Positions 52,579 to 62,249 are shown, counted from the first letter of the stretch. The stretch: 64,000 nucleotides of DNA from Planotetraspora kaengkrachanensis (GCF_016862895.1 NZ_BONV01000040.1:1-64000); one strand, 5' to 3'. Program-made: numbers and translations. Notes: generated by a model not told the origin, from the letters alone.

Positions 52579-53850
52579 GTGAGATCAGCGGCAAGGAGCC
52601 GGCGCGTGGCCGGTGTGAGTCTGGCGGTTCTGGCGACCGCGGGCGGTCTGGTCGCCTGCTCGTCAACGTCCGGCAGTGGGAGCTCGTCGAGCGCGAGCCA
52701 GGCCGCGGGGGGCGGGACCTATGCCATCTGGGACCCGTACCCGCAGTATGACAAGAGCTCTGAATGGGTGAAGCTGCTGGAGGCATGCGGCACTCAGGCC
52801 GGGGTGAAGGTCGAGCGCACCAGCTATGACACGAGCGATCTGACGAACAAGGCCCTGCTTGCGGCCCAGCAGGGCAACTCGCCGGATGTGCTCATTGTGG
52901 ACAATCCGGTGGTCTCGACGCTGGCGGAGGCCGGCGTGTTGACAACGACCGAGGAGACCAAGCTCGACATCTCGGCGATCGCACCGAACCTGCTGGCGGC
53001 GGGACAGAGCGGCGGTAAGACGTACGGCGTCCCGATCGGCGCCAACACCCTGGCCCTGTACTACAACAAGGGGGTCCTGGAGAAGGCCGGAGTGGACATC
53101 GCATCGGTCAAGGACTGGACGTCGCTGACCGCGGCACTGGAGAAGGTCAAGGGCGCGGGCAAGAAGGGAATCACGTTCTCGGCGATCGGCACCGAGGAGG
53201 GCAGCTTCCAGTTCCTGCCGTGGTTCTGGGGTTCCGGCGCACAGCTCACCAAGCTCGACTCGGCCGAGGGCGTGTCGGCCGTGGCGCTGTGGAGCGACTG
53301 GCTGGAAAAGGGGTACGCCCCCAACTCTGTGATCAACAATACGCAGACGACCAGCTGGCAGGAGTTCGCCAGCGGCGACTTCGCCTTCGCTGAGAACGGC
53401 ACGTGGCAGCTGGCCAACGCCAAGAAGGCCGGCTTCGAGTACGGGATCATTCCGGTGCCCGGCAAGGGTGGCGGGACCGCGCCGGCTCCCACCGGTGGTG
53501 AGTTCGTCAGCATCCCCGTCCAGCAGGACACCGCCCGCTACGCGACCTCCCAGAAGCTCGTGACGTGTCTGACCAGCCCCGACAACTCTCTCACCACCAC
53601 GACCACCCTCTCCTACATCGCGCCCACTGAGGCGGTGCAGGCCAAGCAGGTGGCGGCCACTCCCGACCTGAAGGTGTGGGTGGACGCGGTGAAGGCGGCC
53701 AAGGGCCGCACCAGCGACGACCTCGGCACCAAGTACCCGAAGATCTCTGAACCGATGTGGGGTGGGGTGCAGGCGGCGCTGAGCGGATCGAAGTCGCCGC
53801 AGGAGGCGATGGCGGCCGCGCAGTCCGCGGCGGCGAGCGCCATCCAGTAG
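52579..53850 (+). CDS. Sugar ABC transporter substrate-binding lipoprotein (cassette 1)
   Basis: 423 residues from GTG 52579, with GGAGGT 8 nt upstream; earlier in-frame starts lie within the operator. Lipoprotein signal VAGVSLAVLATAGGLVAC. The mature chain begins after a Ser/Gly linker with GTYAIWDPYPQYDKSSEWVK. It shares most of its sequence with the binding protein at 60976 (for example LAAQQGNSPDVLIVDNPVVS, GTEEGSFQFLPWFWG and SVINNTQTTSWQEFA). Probable ligand: a gluco- or manno-oligosaccharide, judging by the GH63-like enzyme in the same operon. Confidence 0.9.
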   Translation: MRSAARSRRVAGVSLAVLATAGGLVACSSTSGSGSSSSASQAAGGGTYAIWDPYPQYDKSSEWVKLLEACGTQAGVKVERTSYDTSDLTNKALLAAQQGNSPDVLIVDNPVVSTLAEAGVLTTTEETKLDISAIAPNLLAAGQSGGKTYGVPIGANTLALYYNKGVLEKAGVDIASVKDWTSLTAALEKVKGAGKKGITFSAIGTEEGSFQFLPWFWGSGAQLTKLDSAEGVSAVALWSDWLEKGYAPNSVINNTQTTSWQEFASGDFAFAENGTWQLANAKKAGFEYGIIPVPGKGGGTAPAPTGGEFVSIPVQQDTARYATSQKLVTCLTSPDNSLTTTTTLSYIAPTEAVQAKQVAATPDLKVWVDAVKAAKGRTSDDLGTKYPKISEPMWGGVQAALSGSKSPQEAMAAAQSAAASAIQ

Positions 53851-53855
53851 GAAGC

Positions 53856-54821
53856 ATGAGCCGAGTCACACAGACGAAGGTCCGTGCCGCCGGTGGTCTC
53901 GCCCCCTTGGAGGGCCGAGGCCACCGAGCGGCGGCGCGAACCCGGTCCGGGCAGTGGGCGGCGTGGGCGTTTCTGGCCCCGGTTGCCGTCTACTTGCTGG
54001 TGTTCTACGCCTATCCGCTGTATCGCAACGTCGAACTGAGCCTGCGCAACTACACGGTGCGTTCGTTCGTGCAGGGCGATGCGCCGTTCACCGGGTTCGC
54101 CAACTACGTCAAGATCTTCGGCGATGCGACGTTCGGGCCCGCCCTGTGGCACACGGTGGTGTTCACGGTGGTGTCACTGGCCTTCCAGTTCGGGATCGGG
54201 CTTGCTCTGGCGGTGTTCTTCAGCCGGAACTTCCGGCTGTCGGCCACGTTGCGGGCGCTGTTCCTGGTGCCCTGGCTGCTGCCGTTGATCGTGTCGGCCT
54301 CGACCTGGTCGTGGATGCTCAACAGCGACTCCGGTGTGATCAACGTGGTGCTGGGCGCGTTCGGGATCGACCCGGTGAACTGGCTGACCTCGCCGGACTG
54401 GTCGCTGTGGTCGGTGACCATCGCCAACATCTGGATCGGCATCCCGTTCAACCTGGTGGTGCTGTACTCCGGCCTGCAGGGGATCTCGCCGGCCATCTAC
54501 GAGGCCGCCGCGCTGGACGGGGCAGGTGGCTGGCAGCGGTTCTGGAAGGTGACCTTCCCGCTCCTGCGGCCGGTGTCGGCGATCACGCTGCTGCTCGGGC
54601 TGGTCTACACGCTGAAGGTCTTCGACCTCATCTGGATCATGACGAAGGGCGGCCCGAGCGGCTCCTCCACCACGTTCGCCACCTGGTCTTACCGATTGGG
54701 CTTCGGGAACCTGGTGCCCTCCTTCGGGCCCGGCGCGGCGGTGGGCAACCTGCTGATCGTGATGGCCCTGATCTTCGGGCTGATCTACATCCGCGTGCAG
54801 CGAAGGCAGGCCCATACATGA
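53856..54821 (+). CDS. Sugar ABC transporter permease (MalF type, cassette 1)
   Basis: 321 residues, ATG 5 bp after the binding-protein stop. Membrane segments AWAFLAPVAVYLLVFYAYPL onward; EAA loop AIYEAAALDGAGGWQRFWKV, TFPLLRP. Very similar to the permease at 62250, diverging mainly in the N-terminal tail. Its stop overlaps the next start as ATGA. Confidence 0.92.
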   Translation: MSRVTQTKVRAAGGLAPLEGRGHRAAARTRSGQWAAWAFLAPVAVYLLVFYAYPLYRNVELSLRNYTVRSFVQGDAPFTGFANYVKIFGDATFGPALWHTVVFTVVSLAFQFGIGLALAVFFSRNFRLSATLRALFLVPWLLPLIVSASTWSWMLNSDSGVINVVLGAFGIDPVNWLTSPDWSLWSVTIANIWIGIPFNLVVLYSGLQGISPAIYEAAALDGAGGWQRFWKVTFPLLRPVSAITLLLGLVYTLKVFDLIWIMTKGGPSGSSTTFATWSYRLGFGNLVPSFGPGAAVGNLLIVMALIFGLIYIRVQRRQAHT

Positions 54822-55624
54822 GGTACTGGAAGACCGCGATCGGGTTGGTGCTGACCGGCGTGATGCTGTTCCCGGTCTACTGGATGATCAACGTGTCGTT
54901 CACCCGGGAAACCGACATGCGCAAGAGCCCGCCGAGCTGGTTTCCTGTCAACGGCACGCTGGAGGGATACCGGGCGGTCCTGGACCAGCAACTGCCCTAC
55001 CTGGGCGCGAGTTTGGTCGTCGGGCTGGGCACGGTGGCGCTGACCCTGCTGGTATCGGCACCGGCCGCGTACTCCCTGGCCAAGCTGCGCCCGCGCGGCG
55101 GCGGGGTGCTGAGCTTCGTGCTGCTGATCGCACAGATGATTCCCGGGATCATCATGGCGATGGGGTTCTACGCCATCTTCCTCAGCACCGGGGTGCTCAA
55201 CACGATCCCCGGGCTGATAGTGGCCGACTCCACGCTCGCCGTGCCGTTCGCGGTGCTGATCTTCACCGCGTTCATGTCCGGCATTCCCGAGGAGCTGCTC
55301 CAGGCCGCCCGCACCGACGGCGCCGGCACTTTCCGCACCTTCTGGTCCATCGTGGTGCCCGTCAGCCGCAACTCGATCATCACAGTTTCGCTGTTCGCGT
55401 TCCTGTGGGCCTGGTCGGACTTCGTCTTCGCCAGCACTCTCGACCAGGGCGGCGACCACCAGCCGATCACCCTCGGCATCTACCACTACATCGGCAACAA
55501 CAACCAGCAGTGGAACGCCATCATGGCCACCGCCGTGATCGCCTCCGTCCCGGCCACCATTCTGCTCATCATCGCCCAGCGCTACGTGGCCGCCGGTGTC
55601 ACCGCGGGCGCCGTCAAGGACTGA
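54818..55624 (+). CDS. Sugar ABC transporter permease (MalG type, cassette 1)
   Basis: 268 residues. TAIGLVLTGVMLFPVYWMIN at the start, EAA loop ELLQAARTDGAGTFRTFWSI, VVPVSRN and the C-terminus AQRYVAAGVTAGAVKD. Translationally coupled to the upstream permease. The glycosidase gene follows 26 bp later, so imported sugar is probably cleaved by it in the cytoplasm. Confidence 0.92.
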   Translation: MRYWKTAIGLVLTGVMLFPVYWMINVSFTRETDMRKSPPSWFPVNGTLEGYRAVLDQQLPYLGASLVVGLGTVALTLLVSAPAAYSLAKLRPRGGGVLSFVLLIAQMIPGIIMAMGFYAIFLSTGVLNTIPGLIVADSTLAVPFAVLIFTAFMSGIPEELLQAARTDGAGTFRTFWSIVVPVSRNSIITVSLFAFLWAWSDFVFASTLDQGGDHQPITLGIYHYIGNNNQQWNAIMATAVIASVPATILLIIAQRYVAAGVTAGAVKD

Positions 55625-55650
55625 CCTTCCGAGAAGGGACCCTCACTTTC

Positions 55651-57342
55651 ATGACCGTCGCCGCGTCAGGCCCGGTGTTCTCTCTGCGGGAAATCCCGTT
55701 CAGCTTCCACGGATCCTGGTTCGACTTCTCACCCGTGGTGGCCGAGAAGACCTACGCCCAGGACGTGCACCTGGTCTCACACCAAACCGGCATGCACCCG
55801 ATCCTGCGGCTGATCCCCACCGCGGAGACCGACATCACCGCCACACCGCACCAGCTCACCTGGAGCTGCGAGGGCGGCCGGATCGATCTGGCCTACGAAA
55901 CCCCCGACACCGTACGGCTGCGCGGCCACCGCCTCGGCCTCCGCCTGCTGGCCGCTGATCCCATCCTGACCCCGTTCAGCGGCCCCTACTTTTACCAGGA
56001 TCCCGCCGACGGATCATTCGTCTTCACCGTTTACCAGACCGGGCGCCGCTACCGCATCACCCTGATCTACGGGCAGATCACCGAGCAGCTCAACGCGCAG
56101 ACGCTTGGCGCCGCCGAGCGCGGCGTCGTCCTGAGCGGCGACTGGGAGATCGCCATCGAGGAATACGAGGCCGCCCGCGACCCCTACACCAGTGCAGATA
56201 CCTTCGAGCAGGTGGCCAAGGCGGCGCGGGCCGAATTCGACGCGTTCGCCGCGGCGGTGGCGCCCTGGCGCAGCGATCGTACGCCTGCTGCCGAGTTGGC
56301 CGCCTACGTGCTGTGGTCCGCCACGGTCCGCCCAGCCGGGTTCGTCACCCGACCCGCCGTGCTCATGTCCAAGCACTGGATGGACAAGGTCTGGAGCTGG
56401 GACCACTGCTTCAACGCCATCGCCCTGTCCGGCGGCCTGCCCGATCTGGCCTGGGACCAATTTCGGCTGCCCTTCGACCATCAAGACGTCGCCGGGGCGC
56501 TGCCTGACTCCGTCACCCATTCCGAGATCCTCTACAACTTCGTCAAGCCACCGATCCATGGCTGGGCCCTGCGGCACATGCCCCCGGTGCCGAAAGGCGA
56601 GCTGGCCGAGACGTACCGGCTGCTGGAGCGCTGGACCATGTTCTGGCTGACCGCCCGGCGCGCTCCCGGCAGGGAACTGGCGCACTACCAGCACGGCAAC
56701 GACAGTGGTTGGGACAACGCCACCACCTTCGACCCTGAGCGCGTCGTCGAGACCGCTGACCTGGCCGCCTTTCTCGTGCTCCAGATGCGAGCGCTCGCCC
56801 GTCTGGCCACCGAACTCTCCAATCCCGATGCGGCGGCCGGCTGGTCGGCCGCGGCCGACCGGATGCGAGACGCGCTGCTCGCCGAGCTGTGGGCGGGGGA
56901 CCGATTCGTCGCCCGGGGCGCACGTTCGGGACGAACCTGGTCCAGTTCCAGCCTGCTCGACCTCATGCCGATCGTGCTGGGGGAGGAACTCCCCGAACCG
57001 ATTCGTGCGACGTTGGCCGCAAAGATCGAGAAGCATCTGACCGCGTTCGGGCCCGCCACCGAGTTGCCTACCTCTGAGCATTACCAGGACGACGGCTACT
57101 GGCGCGGGCCGATCTGGGCACCCTCGACCGTTCTGATCGAGGACGGCCTTCGGCGTGCCGGGTACACCGACCTGGCCGACGAAATCAGCGTGCGCTTCCG
57201 CGCGTTGTGCGAGAGGTCGGGGTTCGCGGAGAACTTCGACGCCCGTACCGGAGCAGGATTACGCGACCGTGCCTACACCTGGACGGCCGGCGCCTATCTC
57301 ATGCTCTCCGCCGCCCACGAGGGGCGACGACAGGGGCTTTGA
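55651..57342 (+). CDS. GH63-like (MGH1-type) alpha/alpha-barrel glycosidase
   Basis: 563 residues. A beta-sandwich N-terminal domain (FHGSWFDFSPVVAEKTYAQD, WSCEGGRIDLAYETPD) precedes an (alpha/alpha)6 barrel with WSWDHCFNAIALSGGLPDLA, HGNDSGWDNATTFD (probable general acid Asp), DDGYWRGPIWAPSTVLIEDG and GFAENFDARTGAGLRDRAYT (probable base Glu). This pattern belongs to mannosyl-oligosaccharide glucosidase/YgjK-type enzymes. No signal peptide; ATG 55651 has gagaaggga upstream. It probably hydrolyses the sugar carried by cassette 1. A CGAACCGATTCG box occurs within the gene at 56994. Confidence 0.85.
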   Translation: MTVAASGPVFSLREIPFSFHGSWFDFSPVVAEKTYAQDVHLVSHQTGMHPILRLIPTAETDITATPHQLTWSCEGGRIDLAYETPDTVRLRGHRLGLRLLAADPILTPFSGPYFYQDPADGSFVFTVYQTGRRYRITLIYGQITEQLNAQTLGAAERGVVLSGDWEIAIEEYEAARDPYTSADTFEQVAKAARAEFDAFAAAVAPWRSDRTPAAELAAYVLWSATVRPAGFVTRPAVLMSKHWMDKVWSWDHCFNAIALSGGLPDLAWDQFRLPFDHQDVAGALPDSVTHSEILYNFVKPPIHGWALRHMPPVPKGELAETYRLLERWTMFWLTARRAPGRELAHYQHGNDSGWDNATTFDPERVVETADLAAFLVLQMRALARLATELSNPDAAAGWSAAADRMRDALLAELWAGDRFVARGARSGRTWSSSSLLDLMPIVLGEELPEPIRATLAAKIEKHLTAFGPATELPTSEHYQDDGYWRGPIWAPSTVLIEDGLRRAGYTDLADEISVRFRALCERSGFAENFDARTGAGLRDRAYTWTAGAYLMLSAAHEGRRQGL

Positions 57343-57373
57343 CACGAGAGGTCAGGCCCGCCTAGCCTTGTGT

Positions 57374-57385
57374 CGAATCGGTTCG
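57374..57385. promoter_or_regulatory. LacI-type operator before paralogue 2
   Basis: CGAATCGGTTCG, identical to the second box of each double operator, 41 bp before the LacI GTG at 57426. Confidence 0.65.
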
Positions 57386-57425
57386 AGCGCGCCTGCGACG
57401 ATGGGCCGGTTGCACGGGGGAATGA

Positions 57426-58496
57426 GTGAACATCGGGGAGATCGCCAAGCGGGCGGGTGTATCGCGCAGCACCGTGTCGTACGCCCTCAGTGGCAAGCGC
57501 AGGGTCTCCGAAGCAACGCGTCGGCGCATTCTGCGGGTCATCGACGAGGCCGGTTATCGCCCCAACGCCAACGCACGAGCCCTGGCCGAGGGGCGTACCC
57601 GCACCATCGCCCTGGTGATCCCCCCTGCGGGACGTTCCCTCACCCCCATCCAGCTGGGATTCGTCGCCGGCGTCGTCGCGGCAGCCAGTCTTCACGAATT
57701 GGATGTGCTGCTGTCTCCCAGCGGCGGTGAGCACGACCGCTCGTTCGAGCGGATCATCAGCGGCCGCCGGGTCGACGGAGTGATCCTCATGGAGGTCCGA
57801 TTGCAAGACGCGCGGGCAGCCAGGCTGCGCGAGTCCGGCCTACCGTTCGTGGCGATCGGCCACACCGCCGACGCCGGGACCGGCTGCTGGGTGGACCTGG
57901 ACTATGAGGGGCTCATCGGGAACTGCGTGCACCACCTGGCAGACCTCGGGCACCGCGCAATCGCCCTCATCAACCGACCGCAGGAGTTCCTGGACTCCGG
58001 CTACGGCCCGGCCCGCCGCGCCCTGGACGGATTCACCGCCGCCGCAGCCGCGCGCTCCCTCACCGCGACCGCGATCTGCTGCCCCGATGACGCGATGGCC
58101 GGTGAAGCCTGCGTCGAGAATCTTCTCGCCGCCCACCCCGCGATCACAGGTATCGTCACCGCCAACGAGGCCGCATTGCCCGGCATGGAACGCGCGCTAC
58201 GCCGCCTCGGCCGGGCGGTACCCGGCCAGATCTCCATCACCGGGGTGGTCGGACGGCACTGGGCCGAGGAGTTCCACCCACCCCTGACCGCGGCCGACGT
58301 CCCCATCTCCGACCTGGCCGACCGCGCTGTGGAACTTCTTGCCGAGCGAATCTCCTCGCCTGCCGGGCCGGAGCGTCACGTCCTCCTGGCGCCACCGATC
58401 TCCTTACGCTCCAGCACGGCTCCTCCGGTCCAACGAGCCGAGTGTGATCCGGCCTTGGCTTCCCAGGGCAGCCATGCTGAGTGCTTGACCAGCTGA
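57426..58496 (+). CDS. LacI-family regulator (paralogue 2 of a pair)
   Basis: 356 residues from GTG 57426 (NIGEIAKRAGVSRSTVSYAL). Similar throughout to the regulator at 51307: LDVLLSPSGGEHDRSFERII, GRRVDGVILMEVRLQDARAA, CVHHLADLGHRAIALINR, HVLLAPPISLRSSTAP. It has an extra C-terminal tail of ~20 residues. The recognition helices are nearly the same, so both proteins probably bind the CGAAYCGRTTCG boxes, perhaps as heterodimers or with different effectors. Confidence 0.88.
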   Translation: MNIGEIAKRAGVSRSTVSYALSGKRRVSEATRRRILRVIDEAGYRPNANARALAEGRTRTIALVIPPAGRSLTPIQLGFVAGVVAAASLHELDVLLSPSGGEHDRSFERIISGRRVDGVILMEVRLQDARAARLRESGLPFVAIGHTADAGTGCWVDLDYEGLIGNCVHHLADLGHRAIALINRPQEFLDSGYGPARRALDGFTAAAAARSLTATAICCPDDAMAGEACVENLLAAHPAITGIVTANEAALPGMERALRRLGRAVPGQISITGVVGRHWAEEFHPPLTAADVPISDLADRAVELLAERISSPAGPERHVLLAPPISLRSSTAPPVQRAECDPALASQGSHAECLTS

Positions 58497-58561
58497 AGCG
58501 CCGGGAGCTGCGGGCGCCACATCACGCCGCCGCCCTCTCGCGGACGTTTCGTCTCGTGGTC

Positions 58562-59596
58562 CTACCTGGGCGGCGTCGTGGAAGTGCGGCGCACGATGAG
58601 GGTGGGCTGAATGGTCGGTTCCTGTGCTGGGTGCGTTGTGCCTGCCGGAAGATCGGCCCGCATGCGTGGCAACAGGGCGGCCATGCAGCGGCGGCCGACC
58701 TCGCCGAAGTCCTGCCGGATGGTAGTCAGTGGAGGTACGAGGTATTCAGCCTCGGGGATGTCGTCGAAGCCGACGACGCTGACATCCTCGGGCACGCGAA
58801 CTCCGCGCTCGGCGAAGGCGCGCAGCATGCCCAGCGCCAACTGGTCGTTGCCCGCGAAGACCGCTGTCACGTCCTTGCGTTCGGCAAGCTGCAGGCCGGC
58901 CCGATAACCGGAACGCGCGCTCCAGCCTCCGCGAATCAGAGGCGGTGAGGTGATGCCGGCCTGGTCGAGGGTGGCGCGCCAACCTTCGACTCGTCCTTGC
59001 GCGTCCAGCGAGTCGTCGGTTCCGGTGACGTGCCACACGGTGCGATGCCCCAGTTCCAGCAGGTGTGTGACCGCCAGCCTGGCGCCGGCGACCTGGTCCA
59101 CCGAGATCGCCGGTATCGGTGTGCTGGGGTCTGGAGAGACTGCGACGGCGGCCATGCCGCGAGGTAATCGGTGCAGTGCTGCGGTGGCTGTCGTCTGTGG
59201 AGTGATGACGATCACCCCGTCGACTGACTGGTCGGCCAGCCTTCCGCATGCCGACAGTACGCCGTGGTGATCGACGCGTTCCACCGTGGCGACGCTCAAC
59301 CCGTAGCCGGCGGCATGGGCAGCGCGCTCGATGCCCAGCAGGGTCGCGGCCGGGCCGTACAGGTCCGCGTTGAAGCTGATCACGCCGACGACCCGCGAGC
59401 GGCCCCCGGCCAGGCCCCGCGCCAGCGCGTTGGGGTGGTAGTTGAGCTGGCGAACCGCCGCCAACACACGGTCCCGGGTGACGGGGCTCACGCGAGGATG
59501 TTCGTTGAGCACCCGCGACACCGTCTGGGATGACACGCCGGCCAACCGGGCGACGTCGGTCATCACCGCCGCCCGGCCGTTTCCCGCAACTGCCAT
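58562..59596 (-). CDS. LacI-family transcriptional regulator
   Basis: 344 residues from ATG 59596 (tggag upstream). HTH VMTDVARLAGVSSQTVSRVL, hinge LARGLAGGRSRVVGVISFNA; effector domain with GHRTVWHVTGTDDSLDAQGR, AVFAGNDQLALGMLRAFAER and VVGFDDIPEAEYLVPPLTTI. It is not closely related to the paralogue pair. Positioned between cassette 1 and cassette 2, and followed on the same strand orientation by another LacI gene upstream. Confidence 0.88.
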   Translation of the reverse strand: MAVAGNGRAAVMTDVARLAGVSSQTVSRVLNEHPRVSPVTRDRVLAAVRQLNYHPNALARGLAGGRSRVVGVISFNADLYGPAATLLGIERAAHAAGYGLSVATVERVDHHGVLSACGRLADQSVDGVIVITPQTTATAALHRLPRGMAAVAVSPDPSTPIPAISVDQVAGARLAVTHLLELGHRTVWHVTGTDDSLDAQGRVEGWRATLDQAGITSPPLIRGGWSARSGYRAGLQLAERKDVTAVFAGNDQLALGMLRAFAERGVRVPEDVSVVGFDDIPEAEYLVPPLTTIRQDFGEVGRRCMAALLPRMRADLPAGTTHPAQEPTIQPTLIVRRTSTTPPR

Positions 59597-59702
59597 GGCA
59601 GTTCTCCATTTCAACGGTCGGTGCCGCCCAGCGGGGCTTCGGCATGTCGGCGGTCGACGGGCAGCCGGACGGCAGCGCCTGTACCAACAGCGTCGTGAAG
59701 GT

Positions 59703-60746
59703 TCACTTGCGGGGACCTGGATCGGCCGGCACGGCGGTGGAGGCGCGCGGGACGAGACGGCAGGGAAGGGCCCGTTGGCCGTGCACCGGGTCACCGTTCA
59801 CGGCCGCCAGGAGTAGCTCGGCGGCTGTACGGCCGATTCCTTCAAGGTCCATGTCGATGCTGGTCAGCGCGGGCCTGCTGCCCTGAACCATGACGTCCCA
59901 GTTGTCGAAGCCGACCAGGGCGACGTCGCGGGGGATGTCCCGGCCGGCCTCGCGCAGGCCCTCTGCCACGCCGCGGGCGATCTGGTCACTACCGCAGAAA
60001 ACGGCGTCGATGTCGGCTCCAGTGGAAAGCAGGATTCCTGCAGCCTGGCGACCCCAAGCCTCGCTCCACTCGCCGTACAGGGTCGTGGACGCAGGCTCGA
60101 GCCCCTCTGCGGCCAGAGTCTCCGCGGCCGCGGTGGCGCGGACCGTTACCGAATGGTGGTGTTCGGGGCCGGTGACGTGGACGATTCGGCGGCGACCGAT
60201 TGCGAGGAGGTGCTGTATGGCGCGGCGTGCGCCATCGGCTTCGTCCGGGACGACCGAGCAGTCCTGCGGGTCCGAGGAACTGATGAATGCGTACACCACA
60301 GGTACCGGGAGGTCCGCGCTGATCGGCGTGCGGGCCTGGGTACGCCGGCCGGTCACGATGATCCCGTCGACTTTCCGGCTGAGGAGGGTCCGGACGTAGT
60401 ACTGCTCGCGGATCGGGTCATCTCTGGCGTCGCACAGAAAAACCGACATCTGTCCGGCGCCGAGTGCATCCTCGGCGCCGATCATCAGCGGGATGCTGAA
60501 CCGCCCGATGCTGTCGGTCGTGATCATGCCCACCGTGTAGGTGCGCCCGCTGTGCAGGCTGCGCGCGGCCGCGTTGGCGACGAACCCGAGCTGCTCGGCG
60601 GCCTGCTGCACGCGCAGACGGGTCTCGGGCCGCAGGCTGCCGCGACCGTTGAGCGCCTTGGACGCGGTTCCTGTGGAGACCCCGGCCAGTGCGGCCACCT
60701 CGCTGATCGTGGAGGGGCGAACGATGTTGCCCAGTGTTTCCTCCAT
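59703..60746 (-). CDS. LacI-family regulator divergent from ABC cassette 2
   Basis: 347 residues from ATG 60746 (MEETLGNIVRPSTISEVAAL). HTH AGVSTGTASKALNGRGSLRP, hinge AARSLHSGRTYTVGMITTDS; effector domain ALVGFDNWDVMVQGSRPALT. A short aggaa lies 3 nt before the ATG. Divergently transcribed from the binding protein at 60976, the standard arrangement for a local repressor of that cassette. It does not share the CGAAYCGRTTCG boxes. Confidence 0.88.
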   Translation of the reverse strand: MEETLGNIVRPSTISEVAALAGVSTGTASKALNGRGSLRPETRLRVQQAAEQLGFVANAAARSLHSGRTYTVGMITTDSIGRFSIPLMIGAEDALGAGQMSVFLCDARDDPIREQYYVRTLLSRKVDGIIVTGRRTQARTPISADLPVPVVYAFISSSDPQDCSVVPDEADGARRAIQHLLAIGRRRIVHVTGPEHHHSVTVRATAAAETLAAEGLEPASTTLYGEWSEAWGRQAAGILLSTGADIDAVFCGSDQIARGVAEGLREAGRDIPRDVALVGFDNWDVMVQGSRPALTSIDMDLEGIGRTAAELLLAAVNGDPVHGQRALPCRLVPRASTAVPADPGPRK

Positions 60747-60796
60747 AGTTTCCTGATGGCACTCAAGCTTCCGGTTAATGGGACTGTAACTAGGTA

Positions 60797-60826
60797 TTGA
60801 CATGCACGCAAGGTGCTGCCTAGCGT
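60797..60826 (+). promoter_or_regulatory. Sigma-70-like promoter of ABC cassette 2
   Basis: TTGACA (60797-60802), an 18-bp spacer and TAGCGT (60821-60826) lie ~150 bp before the binding-protein start, in the divergent LacI/ABC gap. The imperfect GGTTA...TAACT just upstream (60774-60792) could be part of a repressor site. Confidence 0.45.
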
Positions 60827-60975
60827 CAGGGCAACCGTTTTCCTGATTTTCCGATCTACGACCGATGGTTCCCCCAGACCTCCGTTCAGGCCGAAGTCGT
60901 CCGCCGCGAAGGGCCGGGCACCACGACCCTCGATCCGCAATCCCAATAGCTAACCCCCCGTTCAAAGGGATCGCC

Positions 60976-62247
60976 ATGACTTCCTGGAATGCCACGCGTC
61001 GCCGCACCCACACGGGTGCGGCCATCGCACTGTCGGCCTGCCTCGCCGCCGCGTGCTCTACGGGCACGGGGTCGCCCACAGGGTCGGGCTCCGGCTCCTC
61101 GGGTTCGAGCGGCACCTACGCGATCTGGGACCCGTACCCGCAGTTCGACGACAGCGCCGATTGGGTGAAGTTGCTGCAGAAGTGCGGCACCGACGTCGGC
61201 GTCACGATCAAGCGCACCGGCTACGACACCACGGATCTGACCAACAAGGCTCTCCTCGCCGCCCAGCAGGGCAACTCGCCGGACGTGCTCATCGTCGACA
61301 ACCCCGTGGTGTCCACCCTCGCCGACGCGGGGGTGCTCACGACCACCGACGAGATGAAGATCGACACCTCTGCGGTGGAACCGAACCTGCTCGCCGCCGG
61401 CCAGCTCGACGGCAAGACGTACGGCATCCCGATCGGCGCGAACACCCTCGCCCTCTATTACAACAAGGCTGTGCTGACCACGGCAGGGGTCGACCCGGCG
61501 GAAATCAAGGACTGGACGTCGCTCACCGCCGCGCTGGCGAAGGTCAAGGCCGCCGGCAAGAAGGGCATCACCTTCTCGGCGATCGGCACCGAGGAGGGGA
61601 GCTTCCAGTTCCTGCCCTGGTTCTGGGGCGCCGGCGCGAACCTGACCCAGCTCGACTCGGCGCAGGGCGTCTCCGCGTTGCAGCTGTGGACGGACTGGCT
61701 CAAGAACGGCTACGCGCCGAACTCAGTCATCAACAACACCCAGACCACGAGCTGGCAGGAGTTCGCCACCGGGCAGTTCGCGTTCGCCGAGAACGGCACG
61801 TGGCAACTGGCGAACGCGAAGAAGACCGGCTTCGAGTACGGCATCATCCCGATTCCGTCCTCCTCCGGCGGCACCGCGCCGGCGCCCACGGGCGGTGAGT
61901 TCGTCACCGCGCCGGTGCAGACCGACACCGGCCGCTACGCCACCAGCCAAAAGCTGATCGCCTGTCTGACCAACGCCGACAACGCCTACACCACGGACAC
62001 GACCCTGTCCTACATCGCGGCGACCGACACCGTGCAGGCCAAGCAGGTGGCGGACAACTCCGAACTGAAGGTCTGGGTCGAGGCGGTCAAGGCCGCGAAG
62101 GGCCGCACCAGCGACAACCTCGGCACCAAGTACCCGAAGATCTCCGAGCCGATGTGGACCGGTTTCCAGGCGGCATTGAGCGGAGCGAAGTCCCCGCAGG
62201 ACGCGTTCGGCGCCGCCCAGGCCACGGCCGCCGCTGCGACCAAGTGA
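60976..62247 (+). CDS. Sugar ABC transporter substrate-binding lipoprotein (cassette 2)
   Basis: 423 residues. ATG 60976 with aaaggga upstream. Lipoprotein signal TGAAIALSACLAAAC. Same length as, and very similar to, the binding protein at 52579 (GTYAIWDPYPQFDDSADWVK, GTEEGSFQFLPWFWGAGANL, KYPKISEPMWTGFQAALSG). Differences concentrate in the linker and in scattered surface positions. Divergent from its own LacI regulator. Confidence 0.9.
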   Translation: MTSWNATRRRTHTGAAIALSACLAAACSTGTGSPTGSGSGSSGSSGTYAIWDPYPQFDDSADWVKLLQKCGTDVGVTIKRTGYDTTDLTNKALLAAQQGNSPDVLIVDNPVVSTLADAGVLTTTDEMKIDTSAVEPNLLAAGQLDGKTYGIPIGANTLALYYNKAVLTTAGVDPAEIKDWTSLTAALAKVKAAGKKGITFSAIGTEEGSFQFLPWFWGAGANLTQLDSAQGVSALQLWTDWLKNGYAPNSVINNTQTTSWQEFATGQFAFAENGTWQLANAKKTGFEYGIIPIPSSSGGTAPAPTGGEFVTAPVQTDTGRYATSQKLIACLTNADNAYTTDTTLSYIAATDTVQAKQVADNSELKVWVEAVKAAKGRTSDNLGTKYPKISEPMWTGFQAALSGAKSPQDAFGAAQATAAAATK

Positions 62248-62249
62248 CC

